From: Candidatus Woesearchaeota archaeon
GTDB lineage: Archaea; Nanobdellota; Nanobdellia; Woesearchaeales; GCA-2687795
Direction of reading: 5' to 3'
Assembly (NCBI GenBank): GCA_002687795.1
Contig: NZBG01000003.1
Coordinates: 11,137-75,136, forward strand
DNA length: 64,000 nt
Position 1 is the stretch's first letter; each line of letters begins with the position of its first letter. The notes beneath the pieces are model-generated. The model did not search any database. It worked only from the letters and a program-made list of their open reading frames with translations, and was not told the DNA's origin. A program made the position numbers and the translations under genes. This document shows, piece by piece, positions 42,437-50,981 of this stretch.

Positions 42437-43132
42437 ATGAGTTTATTAAAAAAGGATAAGGAAATAGCAGTTCCAGGAGAAGTGTTAACAAAAGGCGAAG
42501 AATATTCTGCTGGTCAAGGCACTTACAAAGATAAGGATGAAATAGTTGCTTCTAGATTAGGTTTATTTGATGTAAGGGGAAAAATAATCAGTATACTGCC
42601 ATTATCAGGCAAATATGTTCCCCTAAGAGGAGATGTTATAATAGGTGAAGTAGTGGATATATCATTCTCAGGATGGAGGGTTGAGACCAATTCAGCCTAT
42701 TCCGCTATGCTTGGCGTTAAAGATGCAACATCAGAATTTATAAGCAAAGGAGCTGATCTAACAGAGTTTTATAATTTAGGAGACCATATTGCAACAAAGA
42801 TCATAAATGTGACTTCTCAAAAATTGATAGATTTGACTATGAAAGGCCCTGGTCTGAGAAAGCTTATTGGGGGCAGGATAATCAGCGTTAACCCCTATAA
42901 AGTGCCAAGGATAATAGGGAAGATGGGTTCTATGGTCAATCTAATCAAGGACCATACTAAGTGTATAATCACTGTTGGCCAAAATGGGTTAATATGGATT
43001 AATGGAGAGCCAAAAAACGAATTAATTGCTGTTAATACAATAAGAAAGATTGAAAGAGAAGCCCATACAAGCGGCTTGACTGACAAAATAAAGGAGTATT
43101 TAGAAAAATCTTATAAAAATGAAAAGGCCTGA
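42437..43132 (+). CDS. rrp4: Exosome RNA-binding protein Rrp4
   Basis: The protein is 231 residues with the N-terminal domain (VPGEVLTKGEEYSAGQGTY), an S1 domain (RGDVIIGEVVDISFSGWRV) and a KH domain (YKVPRIIGKMGSMVNLIK). Rrp4 forms the cap of the exosome and feeds RNA to the Rrp41/42 ring. Its 3' end overlaps rrp41 by 14 bp. Confidence 0.96.
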   Translation: MSLLKKDKEIAVPGEVLTKGEEYSAGQGTYKDKDEIVASRLGLFDVRGKIISILPLSGKYVPLRGDVIIGEVVDISFSGWRVETNSAYSAMLGVKDATSEFISKGADLTEFYNLGDHIATKIINVTSQKLIDLTMKGPGLRKLIGGRIISVNPYKVPRIIGKMGSMVNLIKDHTKCIITVGQNGLIWINGEPKNELIAVNTIRKIEREAHTSGLTDKIKEYLEKSYKNEKA

Positions 43133-43805
43133 TGGAAGAAATGTTGATGAATTAAGGAAGATAGAGGCAAAGGCCGGCATAATCAAGAGAGCTGATGGCT
43201 CTGCTTCCTTTAAGATAGGCAATACTATTGCTTATGCAGCAGTTTACGGCCCAAGGAACCTTTACCCTAGATTTTTGCAAAACCCGGAAAAAGGAATTTT
43301 AAGATGCAATTACAATATGATGCCTTTTTCAGGCTCTGGCGAAAGGATAAGGCCAGGCTCAAGCAGAAGAAGCAAAGAGATATCTTTGGTTACTGAGAAA
43401 GCGCTTCTGCCCGTGATTAACCTTGGCGAATTTCCCAATTCAGTTATTGATATTTTTATAGAATTCCCGCAGACAGATGCCGGCTCAAGATGCGCAGGCA
43501 TTTGCGCTGCGTCAATTGCTTTAGCAGAAGCAGGTGTGCCAATGAAAGAGCTTGTTGCAGCTGTTGCTGTTGGCATTGTTAATGGTGAAGTAGTAGTTGA
43601 CTTAAGCAAGGAAGAAGAAGATATGGATGGCGCTGTTGATATACCTATTGCCATCACAACAAAATCTAATAATATAAGCCTTCTGCAGATGGACGGGATG
43701 ATCAAGCAGGAGGACATCAAAAAAGCCATAGAACTGGGCAAAAAAGCAAGCCAAAAGATATTTGAGCTCCAGAAAAAGGCTATAAAGGATAAATATAACG
43801 TCTAA
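43119..43805 (+). CDS. rrp41: Exosome catalytic subunit Rrp41
   Basis: The protein is 228 residues, an RNase PH fold. RPDGRNVDELRKIEAKAG and YNMMPFSGSGERIRPGSSRR carry RNA- and phosphate-binding arginines; the acidic catalytic stretch is in VVVDLSKEEEDMDGAVD. It degrades RNA 3' to 5' using phosphate, or adds A-rich tails in reverse. It overlaps rrp4 and precedes rrp42 by 4 bp. Confidence 0.97.
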   Translation: MKRPDGRNVDELRKIEAKAGIIKRADGSASFKIGNTIAYAAVYGPRNLYPRFLQNPEKGILRCNYNMMPFSGSGERIRPGSSRRSKEISLVTEKALLPVINLGEFPNSVIDIFIEFPQTDAGSRCAGICAASIALAEAGVPMKELVAAVAVGIVNGEVVVDLSKEEEDMDGAVDIPIAITTKSNNISLLQMDGMIKQEDIKKAIELGKKASQKIFELQKKAIKDKYNV

Positions 43806-43809
43806 TAAA

Positions 43810-44580
43810 ATGTATAACAACCTAAAACAGCATATAATCAACTGCATTAACCAAAATATCAGGTTTGATGGCAGAAAGAATGATGAGCACAGGAAGATAA
43901 CAATAGAATATGATATTTCTAAGAATGCTGAAGGCTCTGCAAGAGTAAAGATAGGAAACACCGAGGTTATAGTTGGAATCAAAACAGAAGTTGGTTCCCC
44001 CTATCCTGATACGCCGGATGAAGGCACCATAATGGTTGGCGCTGAACTATACCCGCTCTCTAACCCTGATTTTGAAGGAGGGCCGCCAAGCACACAGGCT
44101 GTTGAATTAGCAAGGGTAATTGACAGGGGCATCAGAGAAAGCAAAGCCATTGACTTCAAAAAGCTATGCATCAAAGAAGGGGAAAAGGTCTGGCTTTTAT
44201 TGATAGATATATGCGTTATAAATGATGAAGGCAATTTATTTGACGCATCTTCACTTGCTGCATTAGCTGCACTTAAAAATATGCATTTTCCTGAAATTGA
44301 TGGAGAAAATATAGATTACAAAAAGAAATCAAAGCAGGGTTTGAAATTAAATGAAGAGCCATTGTCTGTGACAGTCCATAAGATCGGAGGGAATTATATA
44401 ATTGACCCTTCAAACGAGGAAGAGGAATTTATAGATGCCAGATTAACTGCGGCAGCCACAGCAGACGGCACAATATGCGCTCTGCAGAAAGGCGGAGATG
44501 ATGTGCTCACCGAAGAAGATGTTGACAATATGATAACCTTAGCAGTAAAAAAGACCAAAGAGCTAAGGAAATATTTATAA
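43810..44580 (+). CDS. rrp42: Exosome ring subunit Rrp42
   Basis: The protein is 256 residues, an inactive RNase PH paralogue that alternates with Rrp41 in the hexameric ring. It has NIRFDGRKNDEHRKITIEYD, VIVGIKTEVGSPYPDTPDEG and DPSNEEEEFIDARLTAA. In many archaea rpl37Ae and rpoP follow rrp42; here the next gene is rpoK, so the string has been rearranged. Confidence 0.96.
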   Translation: MYNNLKQHIINCINQNIRFDGRKNDEHRKITIEYDISKNAEGSARVKIGNTEVIVGIKTEVGSPYPDTPDEGTIMVGAELYPLSNPDFEGGPPSTQAVELARVIDRGIRESKAIDFKKLCIKEGEKVWLLLIDICVINDEGNLFDASSLAALAALKNMHFPEIDGENIDYKKKSKQGLKLNEEPLSVTVHKIGGNYIIDPSNEEEEFIDARLTAAATADGTICALQKGGDDVLTEEDVDNMITLAVKKTKELRKYL

Positions 44581-44613
44581 ACAAACAAGTTCTAAGATAT
44601 TAAGGTGATTCAG

Positions 44614-44859
44614 TTGCAGGAAAAAAGCCAGGAAAAAGATTACACAAGGTTTGAAAAAGCAAGGCTTGTTGGAAGCAGAGCTCTGCAGATCAGCATGGGC
44701 GCTCCTTTCATGGTAAAGCTTAGTGAAAAAGACTTAAAGAGAATCAAGTATAACCCTGTTGAGATAGCAAAGATGGAATTTGAGAAAGGCGTTATTCCTA
44801 TTGATGTTAAAAGGCCTTTCCCTAAGCCAGGCTCTAAAGAATCTGCTAAGGCAGAATAA
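44614..44859 (+). CDS. rpoK: DNA-directed RNA polymerase subunit K (Rpo6)
   Basis: The protein is 81 residues from a TTG at 44614. It has YTRFEKARLVGSRALQISMG and YNPVEIAKMEFEKGVIPIDV, the omega/RPB6-type signature. TTG is chosen because GGTGATT (44604-44610) is the usual ribosome site in this genome at the usual distance; a GTG at 44605 lies inside that site. Last gene of the rnp2-to-rpoK string; two hairpins follow. Confidence 0.94.
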   Translation: MQEKSQEKDYTRFEKARLVGSRALQISMGAPFMVKLSEKDLKRIKYNPVEIAKMEFEKGVIPIDVKRPFPKPGSKESAKAE

Positions 44860-44943
44860 AGATTTCTTTTATTATTAGGCTTTATTAGAAATGATTTCTT
44901 ATTATAATAATTATTTCTTTAATCCAATTCTTTCAGCTGAAAA

Positions 44944-45013
44944 GCTGTTTTTACAAAACAGCCTTACTAATCTTAGGATGATTTAATCAGCAAAGAATTT
45001 TGTAAAATTCTTT
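44944..45013. terminator. Two hairpins between convergent genes
   Basis: The stretch 44860-45069 has no gene. It holds an 8-bp stem (GCTGTTTT, 44944-44951, with 44955-44962; loop TAC) and a 10-bp stem (AAAGAATTTT, 44992-45001, with 45004-45013; loop GT), both with A/T-rich flanks. They lie between rpoK (plus) and the membrane protein gene (minus), where transcripts from both sides should end. Confidence 0.6.
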
Positions 45014-45069
45014 CTCGCCTAAAAAAAGCAAATAACAGAAGCAGATAATTAAATAAATAAATAAAATAA

Positions 45070-45471
45070 TTACATCTCTACAAACCCGCCTATAATAAGC
45101 AATATACCGCCGGCAACAAACACAAAGTCAATTACCTGTCCTATTGCAGGCAGCTGGAAGCTTATCACATTAAACTGGTTCAATAAAGGAATCAATCCAA
45201 TAGCCAAGACCACTAAGCCAACAACTGCACTAACAGCCCTGAGCGTATTCTCCATAGCTTCTGCGATTGCATCCACCAAAAGGAAAATTCCTCCTGCAAC
45301 GCATAATATCCAAATTGCTAACATGGGCACTGCCGGGAGTGAAAATCCTATAACACCAAACTTATTCAGCAAAGGAATAGCTCCCAATGCCAAGAAACCA
45401 AGACCCAACAGCAAGGAAATAATCTTCCTTGGGCCCATCTGAGCCTTTTTATTAAACAGTAAATTAGTCAT
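45070..45471 (-). CDS. Duplicated four-helix membrane protein
   Basis: The protein is 133 residues. Two halves of about 55 residues are repeats of each other (LALGAIPLLNKFGVIGFSLP and LAIGLIPLLNQFNVISFQLP, then VAGGIFLL and VAGGILLI), each with two transmembrane helices. The N-terminus NLLFNKKAQMGPRK resembles the K-K-A-Q start of archaeal class III signal peptides, common in DPANN membrane proteins. The ATG at 45471 follows GGTGATT. Function unknown. Confidence 0.72.
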   Translation of the reverse strand: MTNLLFNKKAQMGPRKIISLLLGLGFLALGAIPLLNKFGVIGFSLPAVPMLAIWILCVAGGIFLLVDAIAEAMENTLRAVSAVVGLVVLAIGLIPLLNQFNVISFQLPAIGQVIDFVFVAGGILLIIGGFVEM

Positions 45472-45587
45472 TAAAATCACCTCTTGTTTTATGATATCCT
45501 TGATTCTAGGGTTTGGTTATATTTAAAGGTTTTCTTTTCTCATTAAATAGAAATCTTTATATTAACCAAAAAAGTATTTAACCTAAA

Positions 45588-46478
45588 ATGCAACTAACAT
45601 TCTTAGGAACAGCAGCAATGGTTCCAACAAAAGAAAGAAACCATTCAGGGTTTTTACTAGAGTTCGGAACAGACGGGCTCCTGTTTGACTGCGGTGAAGG
45701 CATCCAAAGGCAGATCAAGACAGCAGGCATAAAGCTAACCAGAGTAACCAAGATCCTTATAAGCCACTGGCATGGCGACCATGTATTAGGCTTACCAGGT
45801 TTAATTCAAACACTGGGCGCAAGCGAATACAACAAAACACTTGAGATATACGGGCCTATAGGCACCAAAGAAAGGATGAAAAACATGTTCAAAGCCTTTG
45901 TCTTTGACAGAAGAACAGACATAAAGATACAGGAAGTAAAAGAAGGCACAATCCTTGAAAACAACAAGTTCTCTTTACAGGCAACAGAATTAGACCACAA
46001 GATCAAAACCCTTGGCTTTTGCTTCACAGAAAAGGACAAAAGAAGGATAGATGTCAAAGCAGTAAAAAAGCTTGGAATCCCTGAAGGCCCTTTGCTCGGC
46101 AAACTGCAGGAAAACAAGCCAATCACATTCAAAGGCAAAAAGATAAACCCTAAAGACACAACATATTTAGAAAAAGGCAAGAAGATAACCTATATTGCAG
46201 ACACTTTGCCATGCAACAATTCCTATAAGCTGGCAAAAGACTCAGACGTATTGATTTGCGAATCCACTTACACATCCAAGCTCTCCAACAAAGCTGAAGA
46301 ATACTATCATATGACCGCTAAACAGGCTGCTTTAATAGCAAACAAGGCAGATGTTAAGAAATTAATTCTTACGCATTTCAGTAACAGATACCATAGCACA
46401 CAGGAGCTTGAAGAAGACGCAAGGAACGTGTTTGACAACAGCTTTGCTGCTTATGACTTTATGAAGGTTAAGCTGTAA
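45588..46478 (+). CDS. rnz: Ribonuclease Z
   Basis: The protein is 296 residues. The metallo-beta-lactamase motif SHWHGDH, TFLGTAAMVPT at the N-terminus, ELDHKIKTLGFCF, YIADTLPCNNSYKLA and LTHFSNRYH define tRNase Z. It removes tRNA 3' trailers so that CCA can be added, and it fits the absence of encoded CCA in the tRNA genes here. A TATA lies near 45560. hjc follows 1 bp later. Confidence 0.95.
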   Translation: MQLTFLGTAAMVPTKERNHSGFLLEFGTDGLLFDCGEGIQRQIKTAGIKLTRVTKILISHWHGDHVLGLPGLIQTLGASEYNKTLEIYGPIGTKERMKNMFKAFVFDRRTDIKIQEVKEGTILENNKFSLQATELDHKIKTLGFCFTEKDKRRIDVKAVKKLGIPEGPLLGKLQENKPITFKGKKINPKDTTYLEKGKKITYIADTLPCNNSYKLAKDSDVLICESTYTSKLSNKAEEYYHMTAKQAALIANKADVKKLILTHFSNRYHSTQELEEDARNVFDNSFAAYDFMKVKL

Positions 46479-46479
46479 A

Positions 46480-46875
46480 ATGTCCTGCAAATCCAAAGGA
46501 ATAAACGGAGAAAGAGATTTAGTGCACCAGTTCTGGGGCTTGGGGCTTGCTTGCCACAGGATTGCTGGCTCAGGCTCTACAAAATACCCTTCTCCAGACC
46601 TTATAGTAGGAAACAGAATAAGAAGATTGGCGATTGAGTGTAAACTTACAAAGGATAACAAGAAATACTTCACAAGAGAAGAAATAGAGGCTTTAAAGGA
46701 ATTCTCCAGAATCTTTGGCGCAGAGCCCTGGATAGCTGTTAAATTCAAGAGCTCAGACTGGGTTTTCCTTACTTTAGAGGACTTGAACAAGACAAACAGG
46801 TCCTATATTGCTGATATTAACATGGCAAAGACCAGAGGATTGCTGATAAATGAGCTAATTAGTCAGAATTATTAG
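46480..46875 (+). CDS. hjc: Holliday junction resolvase Hjc
   Basis: The protein is 131 residues. KGINGERDLVHQFW (catalytic Glu), AGSGSTKYPSPDLIVG (Asp) and AIECKLTKDNK (E-x-K) are the nuclease motifs in the normal order. It cuts four-way DNA junctions in recombination and complements hef in repair. Co-transcribed with rnz. Confidence 0.95.
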   Translation: MSCKSKGINGERDLVHQFWGLGLACHRIAGSGSTKYPSPDLIVGNRIRRLAIECKLTKDNKKYFTREEIEALKEFSRIFGAEPWIAVKFKSSDWVFLTLEDLNKTNRSYIADINMAKTRGLLINELISQNY

Positions 46876-46910
46876 AAATATTTTTAAATACACATTCTAA
46901 TTAATCTAAA

Positions 46911-47423
46911 ATGAGGGTCACAAGCAAGATTGTTGAGCAAGTAGTAAGCGAAGCATCAGGGGAGGATGTAATCCCCCTAATTAAGTATCTAAAGGATAAA
47001 AAGAACATCTCAGAGTTTAAGATAGCTGAAAAAATCAAGAAAGAGGTAAATGAGACAAGAAACATGTTATACAGGCTCTATGAAGCCAATTTAGTCTCTT
47101 TTATAAGGAAGAAAGACAAAAAAAAGGGCTGGTATATCTATTATTGGACATTCAACCCTAAAAGAATCAAATATTTGTTCTATGACTTAAAAAGGAAAAG
47201 GTTAGATAACCTTAAGAGCAGGCTGGGAAGAGAAGAAAATAACTATTTCTTTATTTGTGAGGATAACTGTATAAGGCTGGATTTTGAGCAGGCCACAGAT
47301 TTTAACTTTAAATGCCCTGAATGTGGTAAATTAGTTAACCAGGAAGATAATGCCCAGAAGATCAAGAAAATTAAAGATGAGATTGAAAAGCTGAAAAAGG
47401 AGCTAAAGAAGCGCTCAAATTAA
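46911..47423 (+). CDS. tfe: Transcription factor E (TFE alpha)
   Basis: The protein is 170 residues. The winged helix (residues 10-80: EFKIAEKIKKEVNETRNMLYRLYE) is followed by a zinc ribbon and a C-terminal coiled coil. The ribbon's first knuckle is C-x3-C (CEDNC) and the second C-x2-C (CPECG). It helps open promoters together with TBP and TFB. The 3' end overlaps the convergent isomerase gene by 9 bp. Confidence 0.93.
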   Translation: MRVTSKIVEQVVSEASGEDVIPLIKYLKDKKNISEFKIAEKIKKEVNETRNMLYRLYEANLVSFIRKKDKKKGWYIYYWTFNPKRIKYLFYDLKRKRLDNLKSRLGREENNYFFICEDNCIRLDFEQATDFNFKCPECGKLVNQEDNAQKIKKIKDEIEKLKKELKKRSN

Positions 47424-48332
47424 CTTTATATCCCTGCACATCCAGCCATAATTTCTTTTAACCTCTTCAATAAACACAGAAGGTCTATACACACCAATCT
47501 CTGATATAACAGCTGTAACTAACCCAAGCTCAATCTTTTCAAAGGCATAATTGCATACCTTTACATTCTTTGGAGGGTTGTTCCATATCTCTTTAGCTTT
47601 CCCTGGCTCTAAACCCCCAAAATCAAAAATGCTCTTATAATCAAATCTCCATGAATTGCTACATACAAACACAGGGATATCATATCTGTTAGCCAATTCC
47701 GCAACCATCTCTGAGCCGATCTTGCTTATAACCTTGTCTGGCGTTATTGCATCTGCCCCTAAGAGCACTATATCAGCCTCTTTGACTGCTAACCTCATTG
47801 CAGAATCAACATAATGGGTAACAGGCACCCCAAGCTTGTTAAGCTCGCTTGCTGCAACCCTGCCATGAAGCGATGGCCTTGTCTCTGTATTATAAACCTC
47901 AAAACTTCTCCCTTTTTGCTTTGCCTTCTTTAAGATAGCCATTACTGTTGGAGAATAGCAATGCGTAAAAACCACCATCCCGTTCCCTATTTTGTTTGCC
48001 CCAATATCAGCTATTTTATTCTCAACAGTTCGGAAATGGTCTAAAGCATATTTAACATTGGAATAGAATCCCTCTTTCAACTCTTCTGCATCCTTGCCTT
48101 CAATGTTCGAAAGAATATAGCTTAATGTGTTCCTCATTAAAGGCTCTGTTGCTCTGCTCTTAAACAATTCCTGCCTGGTTTTCTCCAGTTCCCTAAGCAG
48201 CCTTGTTTTGGTCAGGGCAGTTGACTTATCAGCGCATTTCTTCAATTCAAGAACAGCAGCCTTAGCAACATTCTCAGCTCCCTGAATCTTAAGTTCTCTC
48301 ATGTCCCTGATTTTCCTTTTAACAAGATTCAT
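47415..48332 (-). CDS. Ribose-1,5-bisphosphate isomerase (eIF2B-like)
   Basis: The protein is 305 residues of the eIF2B/MtnA/R15Pi family. It has VFTHCYSPTVMAILKKA, VYNTETRPSLHGR, VLLGADAITPD and a SEIGVYRPSVFIEEVK end. In the archaeal AMP pathway it turns ribose-1,5-bisphosphate into ribulose-1,5-bisphosphate for form III RuBisCO. AMP phosphorylase and RuBisCO are not in the window, so the assignment as R15P isomerase rather than an MtnA-like enzyme or eIF2B-type factor is from family resemblance. Confidence 0.82.
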   Translation of the reverse strand: MNLVKRKIRDMRELKIQGAENVAKAAVLELKKCADKSTALTKTRLLRELEKTRQELFKSRATEPLMRNTLSYILSNIEGKDAEELKEGFYSNVKYALDHFRTVENKIADIGANKIGNGMVVFTHCYSPTVMAILKKAKQKGRSFEVYNTETRPSLHGRVAASELNKLGVPVTHYVDSAMRLAVKEADIVLLGADAITPDKVISKIGSEMVAELANRYDIPVFVCSNSWRFDYKSIFDFGGLEPGKAKEIWNNPPKNVKVCNYAFEKIELGLVTAVISEIGVYRPSVFIEEVKRNYGWMCRDIKLI

Positions 48333-48398
48333 TTTCTGGTCAATATTTTTATTTATATGTAAAAAGAAAAGATAGGAAAAATGAGAAAAAGAAAATCT

Positions 48399-48611
48399 TT
48401 ATCTCTTCTTTCTTTTCTTAGCTGATCTTCCTTTTATGGCTCTTTCTATCTTAAGCTCTTCCCTGATTATCCTTTCAGCTATCTTCTCTATATGCAGCTC
48501 TATCCTTCCCATTCTTCTTTCCATAAGCACTAATATCCTCAAAGCATACACAATAGCTGCTAAAGTACCTATTATTATAGAAAGAGTTACCCCTTGAATA
48601 TCTAATGGCAT
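48399..48611 (-). CDS. Small single-helix membrane protein with basic tail
   Basis: Seventy residues: one transmembrane helix (VTLSIIIGTLAAIVYALRIL), then an amphipathic helix (RMGRIELHIEKIAERIIREE) and the tail KGRSAKKRKKR. AGGAGG precedes the ATG. Topology is probably with the basic tail inside. Family and role not known. Confidence 0.65.
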   Translation of the reverse strand: MPLDIQGVTLSIIIGTLAAIVYALRILVLMERRMGRIELHIEKIAERIIREELKIERAIKGRSAKKRKKR

Positions 48612-48680
48612 TTTATCAACCTCCTTTTTTTAACTGGAACCTCTATAAATAAAGTAGTATATAAAGGTTTTGATTTGTAA

Positions 48681-48847
48681 GGCTTCATCCAAAAAAAAGG
48701 TTGCCATCAATTATGCGAGCTTTTATTGATACTAATAATCAAAGCTGGAAGGGGGTAGTCCCTCAAGGGGAACCCAGCTATTCCTGCTAAATAAGCTAAA
48801 AGCGAGCCCGATGGCAACCCGAGCTATGCGAGTTTTTGGGTGAAGCC
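48681..48847. mobile_element. MITE-like element with 9-bp target duplication
   Basis: The 167-bp block is flanked by perfect direct repeats GATTTGTAA (48672-48680 and 48848-48856). Its ends are 15-bp inverted repeats with one mismatch (GGCTTCATCCAAAAA against GGCTTCACCCAAAAA). A second inverted pair, GGTTGCCATC (48699-48708) and GATGGCAACC (48810-48819), lies inside. There is no coding capacity. It fills most of the 354-bp gap between two genes. A structured RNA is an alternative reading. Confidence 0.6.
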
Positions 48848-48965
48848 GATTTGTAAGGATATCTTTATTTAAGTTAAGAAACCCTGTTTTGCAACACTTC
48901 CTGCAGGGTAAAAACAAAAACTTTAAATATATCACTATAATAATTTTATCTGGAGGGGTTTTAAA

Positions 48966-49394
48966 ATGAAAAGATTTTTCTCTCAAATAAAGGACAAGTT
49001 CAAAAGTTATACAGAAGGCGAGGAAGAGCCAAGCGAAGAAGGGGAAGAAGGCTATGTTGAATTAAATACTGAAGGCGAAGAAGAAATAAAATCTAAAATC
49101 ATGGTAAGGCCTTTTGTTATGAATGATTTTGAGGATATTAGGGAAATCTTAGATTCTTTAAGGGAAGGCTATACCATTGCTCTTATCAATATAAAGCCTT
49201 TAAAAGACAAAGATTTAGTAGAGCTTAAAAGAGCAGTCAATAAATTGAAGAAAACCTGTGACGCTGTTGAAGGCGAGATTGCAGGGTTTGGTGAGGATTA
49301 CATTGTAGCCACGCCATCCTTTGCCCGTATCTACAAAAGCAAGGAAAGCAGCGAGATAACTACTGATACTGAAGAAATAACCAAAGAAGAGTAA
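48966..49394 (+). CDS. sepF: SepF-like FtsZ membrane anchor
   Basis: The protein is 142 residues. An N-terminal amphipathic helix (MKRFFSQIKDKFKSY) for membrane binding, an acidic linker, then the SepF core (MVRPFVMNDFEDIREILDSL; VAGFGEDYIVATPSFARIY-like end). In archaea SepF tethers FtsZ to the membrane at the division site. TATA TTTAAATATA at about 48931-48940. FtsZ is not in the window. Confidence 0.9.
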   Translation: MKRFFSQIKDKFKSYTEGEEEPSEEGEEGYVELNTEGEEEIKSKIMVRPFVMNDFEDIREILDSLREGYTIALINIKPLKDKDLVELKRAVNKLKKTCDAVEGEIAGFGEDYIVATPSFARIYKSKESSEITTDTEEITKEE

Positions 49395-49479
49395 TTTTTT
49401 ATTTCTTTTTATGATTATTATAACATATATTATAATTAAACGAAAAGAATAAATACCCTATCCTAAATTCTTATGTTCT

Positions 49480-50001
49480 ATGGAAGATGCCAGCAAATTA
49501 GAGAACCAGTTATGCCCTATATGCAAGAAAAAGACTCTTTCTCTAATAGAAGCTCTGAAAGAAGTGCCCTTTTTTGGAAAAGCATACATTTTCTCAATGA
49601 ACTGCAGCAACTGCAAATACCACAAATCTGATATAGAATGCGCTGAAAAAAAGGAGTCGGTTGTTTATAGCATAGAAATTGAATCCAAGGATGATCTAAA
49701 CATAAGGGTTGTAAAATCAAGCGAAGCAAAGGTCAAAATACCTCATGTCATGACGATTGATCCCGGTCCAAGCTCTAACGGCTATATAACAAACATAGAA
49801 GGCATCCTAAACAGGGTAAAATCTGCTATAGAATCAGCAAAAGAGGCTGAGGAAGACCCAGCTGCAAAGAAAAAGGCAAAGAAATTGTTGAAAAAGCTCA
49901 ACAAGGTTCTATGGGGAGAAGAAAAGCTCAAGATAATCATAGAAGACAAATCAGGCAATTCTGCTATAATCTCTGATAAGGCTGTGAAGAAGGAATTATA
50001 A
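49480..50001 (+). CDS. ZPR1-type zinc finger protein
   Basis: The protein is 173 residues. One C4 zinc finger (LCPICKKKTLSLIEALKEVP followed by NCSNCKYHKSD) and a ZPR1 beta domain (IPHVMTIDPGPSSNGYITNI; EGILNRVKSAI). Eukaryotic ZPR1 chaperones elongation factor 1A; the archaeal single-unit form may do likewise. The usual length is kept. Confidence 0.9.
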   Translation: MEDASKLENQLCPICKKKTLSLIEALKEVPFFGKAYIFSMNCSNCKYHKSDIECAEKKESVVYSIEIESKDDLNIRVVKSSEAKVKIPHVMTIDPGPSSNGYITNIEGILNRVKSAIESAKEAEEDPAAKKKAKKLLKKLNKVLWGEEKLKIIIEDKSGNSAIISDKAVKKEL

Positions 50002-50045
50002 AAAAGTAAATTTCTTAAAAGAAAGAATAATCACTAATTATAAAG

Positions 50046-50822
50046 ATGGTAAAGATTGGTATAATCGGTGGCAGTGGACTGGACAATCCGGACATTCTTG
50101 AAGACGCAAAAGAAATAGAAGTTGATACGCCTTATGGAAAACCCTCCTCCTTAAAAACCGGGAAGATAAAAGGTGTTGATGTTGTTCTGATTGCAAGGCA
50201 TGGAAGAGGACACGAAATAACACCCACAAAAGTCAATAACAGGGCTAACATACATGCATTAAAAGAACAGGAATGCACACACATATTAGCAACAACCGCC
50301 TGCGGCAGCCTAAGAAAAGAGATTGATCGCGGCCATTTAGTTGTCTTAGACCAGTTCATCGACTTTACCAGGCATAGGCCTATTACTTTCCATGATACAT
50401 TCCCCGGAGGCGGAGGAGAGAATGCAAAGCATACAGCCATGCCCGAGCCCTTTTCAGATGACTTAAGAAAAGCTTTCATTGAGACTGCAAAAGAATTGGG
50501 GATAAAGCACCATGAAAAAGGCACAGTCATCACTATAGAAGGTCCAAGATTCTCTACAAAAGCAGAATCTAATATGTTCAGGGTATGGGGAGCAGATGTG
50601 ATCAACATGAGCGTTGCTCCTGAATGTGTATTAGCAAACGAAGCAGGCATACCTTATGCTGCTGTTGCCATGGCTACAGACTATGACAGCTGGGCTGAAG
50701 AAGAGGAATCAGTAACATGGGAAGAAATACTGGGAATATTCAAGCAGAATGTTGAGAAAGTAACAGAATTATTAACAAACACAATCACAAAAATAAAATT
50801 AAAAAAAAAGATTCTCTTTTGA
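50046..50822 (+). CDS. mtnP: S-methyl-5'-thioadenosine phosphorylase
   Basis: The protein is 258 residues of the PNP/MTAP family: IGIIGGSGLDNP, DVVLIARHGRGHEITP, ATTACGSLR, GHLVVLDQFIDFT and NMSVAPECVLANEAGI. It splits methylthioadenosine to adenine and methylthioribose-1-phosphate. Archaeal members may also accept other purine nucleosides. SAH hydrolase, another enzyme of SAM by-product recycling, lies 1.2 kb away. Confidence 0.93.
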   Translation: MVKIGIIGGSGLDNPDILEDAKEIEVDTPYGKPSSLKTGKIKGVDVVLIARHGRGHEITPTKVNNRANIHALKEQECTHILATTACGSLRKEIDRGHLVVLDQFIDFTRHRPITFHDTFPGGGGENAKHTAMPEPFSDDLRKAFIETAKELGIKHHEKGTVITIEGPRFSTKAESNMFRVWGADVINMSVAPECVLANEAGIPYAAVAMATDYDSWAEEEESVTWEEILGIFKQNVEKVTELLTNTITKIKLKKKILF

Positions 50823-50828
50823 GAAAGA

Positions 50829-50915
50829 TTATTTCTTCTTCTTTCTTTTAACAGTTTTTTTCTTAGTGGCCTTCTTCTTTGGCTTTGCCTTAGAACCACA
50901 ACATCCGCATCCCAT
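50829..50915 (-). CDS. 28-residue Cys/Lys-rich micropeptide
   Basis: A reading frame of 28 codons with a clear ribosome site (GAGGTGAAAAC) before its ATG at 50915. The peptide begins MGCGCCGSK and continues with about 20 residues, mostly Lys and Arg. The three cysteines could bind zinc or iron and the tail nucleic acid. It is convergent with mtnP, whose stop lies 6 bp away. No family known to me. Confidence 0.6.
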   Translation of the reverse strand: MGCGCCGSKAKPKKKATKKKTVKRKKKK

Positions 50916-50981
50916 TTTTGTTTTCACCTCATTTAATAATAAGCTATCCCTGAACCTATCCTTTAAATACTTTGTCATTCA

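Noticed and set aside
48681..48847. RNase P RNA, SRP RNA or a known riboswitch
   Set aside because: The signature elements of RNase P RNA and the SRP tetraloop region are absent, and perfect 9-bp flanking repeats with inverted ends fit a transposable element better.
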